From Candidatus Heimdallarchaeota archaeon (lineage in GTDB: Archaea > Asgardarchaeota > Heimdallarchaeia > Heimdallarchaeales > Kariarchaeaceae), in NCBI GenBank assembly GCA_030668165.1, contig DAOUUM010000238.1, forward strand, positions 1-5,357: DNA of 5,357 nucleotides, in the 5' to 3' direction. This document shows positions 1-5,357 of this stretch, in pieces. Both the position numbers and the translations under genes were made by a program. A model generated the notes under the pieces. It was not told where the DNA came from. It did no database searches and was given only the letters and a program-made list of their open reading frames with translations. The stretch's first letter is position 1. Each line of letters starts with the position of its first letter.

Positions 1-799
1 ATATCCTTGGAAGAAAGTATGAAGCTACATCAGCCATCCGATCGGCAACCGAATCCTCTACCTGATCCACGGGGATTATGATGTTGAAGGCACGGTTTTG
101 ATCAATATCTATCTGACTGATGTCATCCAGATCTTTTAAAGGCAGAATCGACATATTATTGGGATTGAATAAGGTGGCAGGAAAATACCCTCCTGTTGAT
201 TTGGAGATTATGTCATAATGGGGTTGAAGCAAGTTATTAAGTGATTTTATCTCCCTTGAGGAGAAATCAAAACTTTCGAAAAGGTATTCAATTAATTGTT
301 TTGGAAATTCAACATCCAGAGATTGGCTACCCTTCCCTTGCAACATGGCTAGAAGTTTTCCTACAATATAATCCTTGGTTTCCAAATCATAGTTAAAATC
401 ACCCAGTCTGACATAATCAGATACCTCATATACCAGTTGTAAATCATCCTGGAAGATGTTAATCATTGGCTGAGCATCAATATTATCTAGTGGAGCACAT
501 CGTCTCTCTAATTCATTGTATCGTTTGAGTTCATCATCTAAAAGAGCTCTAGTCTGAAATTCACGGATATTAATTTTTTTGATGCTCTGACCTACATCGG
601 ACAATACTTTTACTTCAACCAGTATATTGTTGATTTCTCCCCTGACTATCTGACTAAAGTTGATATCCTGGATACTAACATGTCGAGCAAGATTTCCTGT
701 ATTATCCTTCATTTTACTCTTAAAATAAGGGATCAACTGCTCTGCGATATTCATAATATCATTGCGATGATTAATTTTGGACCATAGATTTTCCGACAC
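1..799 (-). CDS. Unrecognised soluble protein, 3' end beyond the left edge
   Basis: The reading frame is open for 266 codons from a GTG at 799-797 to the window edge, so the C-terminus is missing. I do not recognise the family. There is no signal peptide and no membrane segment; the protein is rich in charged residues and looks cytosolic. Residues about 50-75 read as two beta strands (EINNILVEVKV and SIKKINIREF), followed by a charged helix at about 83-101 (DDELKRYNELERR). A second predicted helical part covers about 140-190, and another strand near 238-244 is NIIIPVD. The strand pair, with a Gly-Glu before it, faintly recalls an arrestin-like beta sandwich, but this is speculation. GTG 799 is preferred over the in-frame ATG at 754 because a TATA-like box is centred about 30 bases before it, and an in-frame stop lies just upstream. 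It lies downstream of the PAC2 gene on the same strand, 93 bases away. I am sure the frame is coding, but not of its function. Confidence 0.75.
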   Translation of the reverse strand, partial: MSENLWSKINHRNDIMNIAEQLIPYFKSKMKDNTGNLARHVSIQDINFSQIVRGEINNILVEVKVLSDVGQSIKKINIREFQTRALLDDELKRYNELERRCAPLDNIDAQPMINIFQDDLQLVYEVSDYVRLGDFNYDLETKDYIVGKLLAMLQGKGSQSLDVEFPKQLIEYLFESFDFSSREIKSLNNLLQPHYDIISKSTGGYFPATLFNPNNMSILPLKDLDDISQIDIDQNRAFNIIIPVDQVEDSVADRMADVASYFLPRI

Positions 800-825
800 T
801 TATTATCAACTCAAGTTATGTTCTA

Positions 826-833
826 TTATATTT
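826..833 (-). promoter_or_regulatory. TATA-like box of the left-edge gene
   Basis: The minus strand reads AAATATAA here, 27-34 bases before the GTG at 799. This is the distance expected for an archaeal TATA box serving a leaderless or nearly leaderless mRNA, and it supports GTG 799 over ATG 754 as the start. The region is AT-rich, so chance matches are possible. Confidence 0.5.
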
Positions 834-892
834 TAACCAATAGAAGTTATATAATCAGAGTATAAAAGCTTTGGACTAAATTATCATTTTTT

Positions 893-1651
893 TCAAATCA
901 ATTCATCGAAATCATAGCCGGGCACATCATCCTCTTCATCATCTTCATCTGCAGTTTCTTGTTGAAACATTGCTCTTGATATACTGGGAATGAAAGAATA
1001 ATCAAATCGCTGAAGATTTTCCTTATTTGGAATTTTTATATTACAAATTTTTTCAATCTCAATGAGTGCTACCTTGGTTGCATCAGGATCCTCCTCAAAA
1101 TTACAATATACAAGCATACCGAGAGATGAGACCTCATATGCGGCCCCGAATAACAGGAGCGATGATAATGGACCAATCATCAGCAATTTATCACTCAAAT
1201 TTCTTTGGTGATTATACTCCTCAGTCCATTTTGGAGAAGGAGCATATGCAATCCAATCAGTTGATGTTGCAGATCTTGTAACCTCTCTGAGGCCACCAAC
1301 CACGATATATCTTCGGGCATCCCAATCTATGATGTCTCTGACTATGGCATCCCAGAACCTCTGAGGGATCGAGCTCACGTGAATTGGAACTCGGGTCAAT
1401 ACGAAGATTGATTTTGATTCCTCATGAATATAAGCGGTTATCAAAGCCTCGATATTATTTTTGTAAAACCATGAAGAATCGCCCCAATAGGCAAATGATT
1501 TCACATCAAGGGTTTCCACCATATGGGTAAGTGCAAGGTATCCCACGGCGCCGAACCCATGGATTCCGATTATAACTTGATATTCCTCTATTTTAATTTT
1601 TGACAAGAAATCTTTCGAATATATTAGGAAACTCTCTTCATCGTCATTCAT
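893..1651 (-). CDS. PAC2-family (proteasome assembly chaperone-like) protein
   Basis: This 252-residue protein has the layout of the PAC2 family, which includes archaeal PbaA/PbaB and eukaryotic proteasome assembly chaperones. An N-terminal strand leads into a glycine-rich turn and helix (IIGIHGFGAVGYLALTHMV, residues 27-45). A central strand ends in VVGGL (117-121). A second conserved block is GPLSSLLLFGAAYEVSSLGM (160-179), and the family-typical DPDATKVALIEIEKI stretch lies at 188-202. The last 20 residues are strongly acidic (DEDDEEDD at 235-242) and end in ELI, so there is no C-terminal HbYX motif of the kind used to dock on proteasome rings. Members of the family bind proteasome subunits or have unknown partners; the true role here is inferred only. 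The ATG at 1651 is supported by a TATA box 21-28 bases upstream. No proteasome gene is visible nearby; the neighbours are a GTPase-like protein and an unknown protein. The family call is fairly secure. Confidence 0.85.
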   Translation of the reverse strand: MNDDEESFLIYSKDFLSKIKIEEYQVIIGIHGFGAVGYLALTHMVETLDVKSFAYWGDSSWFYKNNIEALITAYIHEESKSIFVLTRVPIHVSSIPQRFWDAIVRDIIDWDARRYIVVGGLREVTRSATSTDWIAYAPSPKWTEEYNHQRNLSDKLLMIGPLSSLLLFGAAYEVSSLGMLVYCNFEEDPDATKVALIEIEKICNIKIPNKENLQRFDYSFIPSISRAMFQQETADEDDEEDDVPGYDFDELI

Positions 1652-1671
1652 AACTAATAATTCCTTAGCTA

Positions 1672-1679
1672 CGTATAAA
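1672..1679 (-). promoter_or_regulatory. TATA box of the PAC2-family gene
   Basis: The minus strand reads TTTATACG, 21-28 bases before the ATG at 1651 and preceded by an A-rich stretch that could serve as BRE. The spacing predicts a leaderless transcript beginning at or next to the ATG. It also implies that this gene can be transcribed independently of the GTPase-like gene 62 bases upstream. Confidence 0.6.
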
Positions 1680-1713
1680 TTTGATGTTCCATATCCCGGT
1701 TAAAATCAGTTTA

Positions 1714-2289
1714 TTAGATTGTGTCAATATTATCGATTGTCCAGTTAATGATATCACCAACTTTCTCCACATCAAGTTTGATTTTAGGAACAGAATTCTC
1801 TTCCAATGACGAGGAACCCCGTGGTAGATCCTTTATAACAAATGACGAGGGATCAAGATCACCCAAATTATATTTAGCAATCAGATTGGACTTGGCTATC
1901 TCCAGATCTGAATAGTTATTTATTACAAACATAAATTTTGCATCTTCCTTCTTGTGGCCCAACAAGGACTCCATTAAGTATGCAGGTGGATTGTACTCCC
2001 TCAAGGGTTGATCATTGTAAACTACTATGATTGCATCTGCTATCTTTACAAATTGAACCCATTTTTTAATGGTAGGAGCATCCAGCTCATAGTAGTAATA
2101 ATGCGAAATATGGTCCCCTTTTTCCTGCATAATCCCAAATACATTATCAATGAATTCAAAATCTAATCCCTGATGCGTTGCCTCGATTTTGGGGGCTGTG
2201 AATGCGATTGTCTTGAAATTAGAAATATATTCACGGATTATCGTTGATTTCCCAGAACCCATTAATCCTGTGCAAAGTATCCAAGGCAT
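1714..2289 (-). CDS. Small-GTPase-like P-loop protein with degenerate G motifs
   Basis: This is a 191-residue single-domain protein. It opens with a strand and a clear Walker A/G1 loop, GLMGSGKST at residues 8-16, so nucleotide binding is likely. The later layout follows a Ras/Arf-type fold. A switch II-like stretch ELDAPTIKKW (68-77) stands where DxxG is expected but lacks its glycine. The hydrophobic strand ADAIIVVYND (84-93) follows, and NNYSDL (124-129) occupies the G4 NKxD position with tyrosine in place of lysine. The G5 region is not recognisable. The family normally switches between GTP and GDP states; loss of the switch II glycine and the G4 lysine suggests altered hydrolysis or weaker guanine specificity. 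A generic P-loop NTPase or kinase is the alternative, given the GSGKST loop. There is a run of four tyrosines at 64-67. It is transcribed toward the PAC2 gene, and no strong TATA box is seen at leaderless distance before ATG 2289. Confidence 0.7.
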   Translation of the reverse strand: MPWILCTGLMGSGKSTIIREYISNFKTIAFTAPKIEATHQGLDFEFIDNVFGIMQEKGDHISHYYYYELDAPTIKKWVQFVKIADAIIVVYNDQPLREYNPPAYLMESLLGHKKEDAKFMFVINNYSDLEIAKSNLIAKYNLGDLDPSSFVIKDLPRGSSSLEENSVPKIKLDVEKVGDIINWTIDNIDTI

Positions 2290-2459
2290 TCTAGTTCCAT
2301 ATAATCAAATTGGTTTTTTACTTTTTACATTGAATTTATCAAAAAAACCTAATTGTTGATACAGTCTTAGTTTAATTTTTTTTTAATATGTTTTATGTAC
2401 CAATCAAAATTCTATGGCACTCTCTTTCTTTTTAAAAGCTGGTGATGAAATTCGTACTT
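2290..2459. other. Divergent intergenic region between the P-loop gene and ilvE
   Basis: These 170 AT-rich bases separate two genes that point away from each other, so they must hold both start regions. They contain a T run at 2376-2384 and an imperfect inverted repeat with arms GGTTTTTT (2312-2319) and AAAAAACC (2342-2349). The ilvE TATA box lies at the right end. No RNA gene or small ORF with a convincing start was seen. Confidence 0.6.
2429..2437 (+). promoter_or_regulatory. TATA box of ilvE
   Basis: The sequence TTTTTAAAA is centred 27 bases before the ATG at 2460. This predicts a leaderless mRNA that starts at that ATG. If so, the GTG at 2442 and the ATG at 2445 lie between TATA box and transcription start and would not be translated. 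Confidence 0.6.
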
Positions 2460-3539
2460 ATGGGAATAACACCTGCTAATGACTTAGTTGTCGAAAATTT
2501 AACCACGTTGAAGCCTAAACCAAAGGATGAAGATCTGATCTTTGGTAAGGTCTATACTGATCGAATGTTATTACGTGAGTACAAGAACGGTGCCTGGCAA
2601 ACTGGAAGAATACTACCCTATCAGAATTTTTCCCTTGATCCAGCCACTCTTGTTTTTCACTATGGACAAGAGATATTTGAAGGGTTGAAGGCATTCAGAC
2701 AGGAAAATGGCGATGTTGTCATGTTCCGACCTGATGAGAATGCAAAGCGATTTGCTCTTTCTGCTCGTAGGATGATGATGCCTGAAGTCCCAGAAGATTA
2801 TTTCCTAAAATCAATCAATAAATTGATCAATCTCGAAAGAGAATGGGTACCCAAAGCAAGGGGTAATGCACTTTACATCAGACCCACCATGATTGCTACC
2901 GAGGCAATTTTAGGAGTAAAACCCTCTGATGAATATTACTTCTTCACAATCTTATCTCCATCAGGACCATATTTCAAGGAGGGATTCAGCCCAACTAGGA
3001 TCAAAGTGGAAGACCATTTTGTCAGAGCATCAATTGGAGGAACAGGAGAAGCAAAAGCCGGGGGCAATTATGCTGGATCACTAATGGCTGCTGAAAGAGC
3101 AAAAGAAGATGGATACTCTCAAGTTCTCTGGTTGGATGCAAAAGAGATGAAATACGTTGAGGAGGTAGGAGCAATGAATATTGCATTTGTCCTGGATAAT
3201 GAAATCATCACCCCTCGTCTGACAGGTTCAATACTGAAGGGTATCACTCGCAAATCAGTGTTACAGATTGCAAAGGATCTTGGATACAAGATGACTGAGA
3301 AGGATATAACCATTGATACAGTTGTGGAAACGATTGAATCAGGAAATCTTACCGAGATATTTGGCATCGGAACTGCTGCATCCATTGCACCAGTTGGTGA
3401 GATCAAATACAAGGACAAAAATTTATCTGTCAATGATGGTAAGGTTGGTCCAACCACTCAGGCTATTTATGACAGATTAATTGGCATCCAGTACGGGTCT
3501 GTTGAGGATAAACATGGCTGGATCCATCTCGTAGAATAA
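2460..3539 (+). CDS. ilvE: Branched-chain amino acid aminotransferase
   Basis: This cytosolic PLP enzyme of fold type IV moves the amino group between glutamate and 2-oxo acids in the last step of valine, leucine and isoleucine synthesis and the first step of their breakdown. Landmarks, numbered from ATG 2460: FHYGQEIFEGLKAFR (66-80), LYIRPTM (138-144), the PLP-binding lysine K199 in EAKAGGNYAGS, EEVGAMN (234-240), SILKGITRKSVL (257-268), the phosphate-binding FGIGTAASIAPVGEI (301-315) and a terminal HGWIHLVE. About 359 residues and the EVGAMN and IAPVGEI forms fit the longer BCAT subgroup that includes mitochondrial enzymes and many bacterial IlvE, rather than the roughly 300-residue E. coli type. 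The frame extends to GTG 2442, but the TATA box at 2429-2437 favours ATG 2460. It is probably transcribed on its own, because sfsA has its own TATA box just after the stop. All key residues are present; the call is secure. Confidence 0.95.
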   Translation: MGITPANDLVVENLTTLKPKPKDEDLIFGKVYTDRMLLREYKNGAWQTGRILPYQNFSLDPATLVFHYGQEIFEGLKAFRQENGDVVMFRPDENAKRFALSARRMMMPEVPEDYFLKSINKLINLEREWVPKARGNALYIRPTMIATEAILGVKPSDEYYFFTILSPSGPYFKEGFSPTRIKVEDHFVRASIGGTGEAKAGGNYAGSLMAAERAKEDGYSQVLWLDAKEMKYVEEVGAMNIAFVLDNEIITPRLTGSILKGITRKSVLQIAKDLGYKMTEKDITIDTVVETIESGNLTEIFGIGTAASIAPVGEIKYKDKNLSVNDGKVGPTTQAIYDRLIGIQYGSVEDKHGWIHLVE

Positions 3540-3540
3540 A

Positions 3541-3549
3541 TTATAAATA
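3541..3549 (+). promoter_or_regulatory. TATA box of sfsA
   Basis: TTATAAATA is a near-ideal archaeal TATA box and starts two bases after the ilvE stop codon. Its centre is about 29 bases before the ATG at 3574, so a leaderless sfsA transcript is expected. The two genes are therefore probably not co-transcribed only from the ilvE promoter. Confidence 0.7.
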
Positions 3550-3573
3550 GATAGGAATTAAAAGATAAATCAT

Positions 3574-4293
3574 ATGAATTTTATATCTGATGGGGCTGTT
3601 GTGCCTGCAAATTTCATTTCAAGAGAGAACCGGTTCATCGCCTTCGTTGGATACAATAAGCAGAAAATTCGATGTCACCTACCCAATCCTGGCAGGATGG
3701 TTGAAATTTTCAAACCCAACGCAAGGGTATGGATTAGGTTTCATAATAACCCCAACAGAAAAACAGTAGCCTCTCTTGTAGCGATTGAGGTGATTAATGA
3801 GTTGATCCAACTAGATTCTAATCTTGTCTATAACTTGATACCTCTGGCATTTAAAGCGGGAAACATTACTAATTATGAGAATTATCGGGTCATTAAGAAG
3901 GAGCTAACATTTGGTAAACACCGATTTGATCTATTACTGACTGATGGATACGGGAATGAAACAATTGCTGAGGTCAAATCAACCACCAGAGTAATTGATA
4001 ACATTGCGTGCTTCCCTGATGCTGTGTCAAAAAGAGCTTCGAGTCATGTAAAGGCGCTTGTGGAGTTGAAAAACCGGGGAAAAAACTCTATGATAATATT
4101 TGTTGTTTACCGTCATGCTCGTTCTTTCATTCCATGCAATGACATTGATCCTGAATTCTCAGATGTATTCTGGAGGGCAATAACCCAGGGAGTTTCAACA
4201 TTAATTCTTCAAGCAAAATCAAATATTATACAAATTGATCAAGAACAATTCATTTCCACGGAAATAAGTGGAGTATTACCCCTCAAAAGGTGA
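3574..4293 (+). CDS. sfsA: SfsA-family protein (sugar fermentation stimulation protein homologue)
   Basis: At 239 residues this is a full-length SfsA. The family is named from an E. coli gene whose overexpression raised maltose-gene activity, and it has been linked to DNA binding; its biochemical role in archaea is not settled. The N-terminal OB-like part carries the signature HLPNPGRMVE (35-44). The C-terminal part has a PD-(D/E)XK nuclease-like core: RFDLLL with D119, then AEVKSTT with E133 and K135. The conserved FPDAVSKRASSHVKAL follows at 147-162, with a late strand MIIFVVYR (173-180) and the family's IDPEF (191-195). All putative catalytic residues are kept, so a metal-dependent nuclease activity is possible but unproven. 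The ATG at 3574 fits both the TATA box and the usual N-terminus. It sits 34 bases after ilvE and 115 bases before the prenyl synthase start. No functional link to either is evident. Confidence 0.92.
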   Translation: MNFISDGAVVPANFISRENRFIAFVGYNKQKIRCHLPNPGRMVEIFKPNARVWIRFHNNPNRKTVASLVAIEVINELIQLDSNLVYNLIPLAFKAGNITNYENYRVIKKELTFGKHRFDLLLTDGYGNETIAEVKSTTRVIDNIACFPDAVSKRASSHVKALVELKNRGKNSMIIFVVYRHARSFIPCNDIDPEFSDVFWRAITQGVSTLILQAKSNIIQIDQEQFISTEISGVLPLKR

Positions 4294-4320
4294 AACGCTC
4301 TTTTAATTGTATTAGTTATA

Positions 4321-4342
4321 CTTGAATTGAGGGCAATTCAAG
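4321..4342. repeat. Perfect 9-bp palindrome, 4-base spacer: candidate operator or hairpin
   Basis: Arms CTTGAATTG (4321-4329) and CAATTCAAG (4334-4342) are perfect inverted copies around AGGG. The right arm ends three bases before the TATA-like TATTAAATAA, which is where a regulator could block TFB/TBP. No U-rich run follows, so a hairpin terminator for sfsA is less likely. Confidence 0.6.
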
Positions 4343-4345
4343 AAG

Positions 4346-4355
4346 TATTAAATAA
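4346..4355 (+). promoter_or_regulatory. Probable TATA box of the prenyl synthase gene
   Basis: TATTAAATAA lies about 30 bases before ATG 4383, the start of a nine-codon leader ORF. Transcription would begin near 4376-4383 and give a leader of roughly 26-33 bases before the ATA at 4409. A second weaker match, TTTAAGTA at 4360-4367, would give a still shorter leader. Confidence 0.45.
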
Positions 4356-4382
4356 TTCCTTTAAGTAATAAAATTACGGAAT

Positions 4383-4412
4383 ATGATGCAAATAGGACGT
4401 GAGACGCCATAG
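4383..4412 (+). CDS. Nine-codon leader ORF overlapping the prenyl synthase start
   Basis: ATG ATG at 4383 opens the peptide MMQIGRETP, ending with TAG at 4410-4412. The TAG shares two bases with the proposed ATA start at 4409, an arrangement like the ATGA overlaps used in termination-reinitiation coupling. Alternatively, it is the true N-terminus of the synthase cut off by one missing base: a -1 shift at the proline codon would join it to the synthase frame at 4409. It may also be chance. Confidence 0.3.
   Translation: MMQIGRETP
4394..4402 (+). promoter_or_regulatory. Shine-Dalgarno sequence that decides the synthase start
   Basis: AGGACGTGA matches the anti-SD complement AGGAGGTGA at eight of nine positions and ends six bases before the ATA at 4409. 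Its position is ideal for initiation there, and much too far from TTG 4469 or ATG 4481. The other genes in the window look leaderless and show no such site. Confidence 0.55.
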
Positions 4413-5357
4413 ACAATAATTTATTTTTCGAGCAATTACATCATATCCAAAGAGAGATAAACGAACTATTGGATAAGGAGATGGAAATTTTTGTTGAGCA
4501 GATCTCATCAGAAGAAATAAAAGAGGTTCTCACCTATTATTACAATTTGGGAGGAAAACGATTGAGACCCGCTCTTTTCCTAGCTGTATCCAAATTATTC
4601 GAATCAACTGAAAATATTGGTCCGTTCATTTTAGTATTAGAGTTAATGCACAATATGAGTTTGTATCATGATGATGTTTTGGATGATACTGTTGAGAGAA
4701 GGGGAGCCCCCACAGTTCATGTCAAATGGAACACCACCACTGCAATTGTAGGAGGTGATATTTTCCATGGTTTAATTCATAGTCACCTGATTTCAGCCAT
4801 TCTCCAGGATCGAATTAAAAATCCAGACAAGGCACTAAAATTCTTGAATGAATTAATTGTGGCAGTTGAGCAGCCAATTGGAGAGGCGGTAATACATGAA
4901 ATGAGATTTTCCAATTCTGATGAGATACCCCCGATTGAACTAATCAATAGAGTAACCAAAATGAAGACTGCACCATTATTTTCATTTTCCGCATCATCAG
5001 CAGCTATGCTTGCGGGTCAGAGTTTCGAGATAATTCAATTGCTTTATGATTTTGGTGATAAACTTGGATTTGCATTTCAATTGCTTGATGATGTAGGTGA
5101 TTTTTTCAATTCAAACAAGGGAATGGGTAATGATCTCAAAGATTTCAAGAAAACTCCTGTCATCTCCTTGGTGAATAAGAAAGATCCCACTAGGCTTGCC
5201 ACGTATATGAAAAAAAGGGACAATATAACCGAGGAAGACATTATCAATTTTAGATCTGAGTTCAAGGATTGTATTCTTGAGGTCATATCATGGGTTGAAG
5301 ATAATCTGCTCGAAGCAAAAAGTATAATCAATAAGATTGATAAGGTATCACAAAACG
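4409..5357 (+). CDS. Polyprenyl diphosphate synthase (geranylgeranyl type), 3' end beyond the right edge
   Basis: This all-helical, Mg-dependent enzyme joins isopentenyl diphosphate units to an allylic primer; in archaea the C20 or longer product feeds membrane ether lipids and quinone side chains. 316 codons are present, probably all but the last few. Landmarks, numbered from codon 4409: GGKRLRP (48-54), the first aspartate-rich motif HDDVLDD (D88, D89, D92), then RRG (97-99), KT (186-187), the second motif LLDDVGDFF (D227, D228, D231) and GNDLKDFKKTP (240-250). Residue 83, five before the first motif, is methionine and not the aromatic residue common in C20-forming archaeal enzymes, so product length is uncertain. 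The frame opens at 4403, and the only ATG or TTG starts (4481, 4469) would delete a helix found in the family. ATA 4409 follows a Shine-Dalgarno site and gives a normal N-terminus. A sequencing error is the main alternative. Confidence 0.9.
   Translation, partial: MDNNLFFEQLHHIQREINELLDKEMEIFVEQISSEEIKEVLTYYYNLGGKRLRPALFLAVSKLFESTENIGPFILVLELMHNMSLYHDDVLDDTVERRGAPTVHVKWNTTTAIVGGDIFHGLIHSHLISAILQDRIKNPDKALKFLNELIVAVEQPIGEAVIHEMRFSNSDEIPPIELINRVTKMKTAPLFSFSASSAAMLAGQSFEIIQLLYDFGDKLGFAFQLLDDVGDFFNSNKGMGNDLKDFKKTPVISLVNKKDPTRLATYMKKRDNITEEDIINFRSEFKDCILEVISWVEDNLLEAKSIINKIDKVSQN

Noticed and set aside
1066..1281. 71-codon plus-strand ORF
   Set aside because: It lies wholly inside the PAC2 gene on the opposite strand, has no promoter and no recognisable protein features.
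1721..1915. 64-codon plus-strand ORF
   Set aside because: It is antisense to the C-terminal part of the P-loop gene and resembles a shadow frame.
2312..2349. Inverted repeat GGTTTTTT / AAAAAACC as a hairpin terminator or operator
   Set aside because: The arms are mostly A and T runs, the loop is 22 bases, and no gene ends nearby, so chance is the simplest explanation.
3119..3457. 112-codon minus-strand ORF
   Set aside because: It is antisense to the strongly conserved C-terminal half of ilvE; no independent evidence of coding.
4294..4320. Short T run after the sfsA stop as a terminator
   Set aside because: Only four consecutive T residues occur, which is too weak to call in such AT-rich sequence.
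5077..5331. 84-codon minus-strand ORF, hydrophobic in the middle
   Set aside because: It is antisense to the prenyl synthase, including its second aspartate motif; the hydrophobic look comes from reading the complement of charged codons.
4481..5357. ATG 4481 as the prenyl synthase start
   Set aside because: It would leave only 23 residues before GGKRLRP and discard upstream in-frame helix sequence typical of the family.

Overview
The window looks like chromosomal DNA from an AT-rich archaeon. Four genes have a TATA-like box centred about 25-30 bases before the start codon, the spacing expected for archaeal leaderless transcripts. A PAC2-family protein and an isoprenoid diphosphate synthase of the archaeal lipid type are also present. 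The P-loop protein resembles the many divergent small-GTPase-like proteins of Asgard archaea, so an Asgard or related lineage is possible, but the window cannot prove this.

Left part (1-2289, minus strand): three genes read leftward. From right to left they are a degenerate small-GTPase-like P-loop protein (1714-2289), a PAC2-family protein with an acidic tail (893-1651), and an unrecognised soluble protein that runs off the left edge (799 down to 1). The last two each have a TATA-like box at leaderless distance, so they may be separate transcription units rather than a strict operon. Gaps are 62 and 93 bases.

Right part (2290-5357, plus strand): a 170-base divergent intergenic region leads to a branched-chain amino acid aminotransferase (ilvE, 2460-3539). 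Next is an SfsA-family protein (3574-4293) whose TATA box starts two bases after the ilvE stop. The last gene is a polyprenyl (geranylgeranyl-type) diphosphate synthase that runs off the right edge (4409-5357). It has no ATG or GTG in a suitable place. The best start is an ATA codon at 4409, six bases after a near-consensus Shine-Dalgarno sequence, and that ATA overlaps the stop of a nine-codon leader ORF. A perfect 9-bp palindrome lies beside its promoter.

The plus-strand genes are general metabolism (branched-chain amino acids, isoprenoid lipid precursor) plus one conserved protein of unclear role. The minus-strand trio is the least explained part and the likeliest place for unfamiliar biology. 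No mobile elements, CRISPR arrays, tRNA or rRNA genes were seen.
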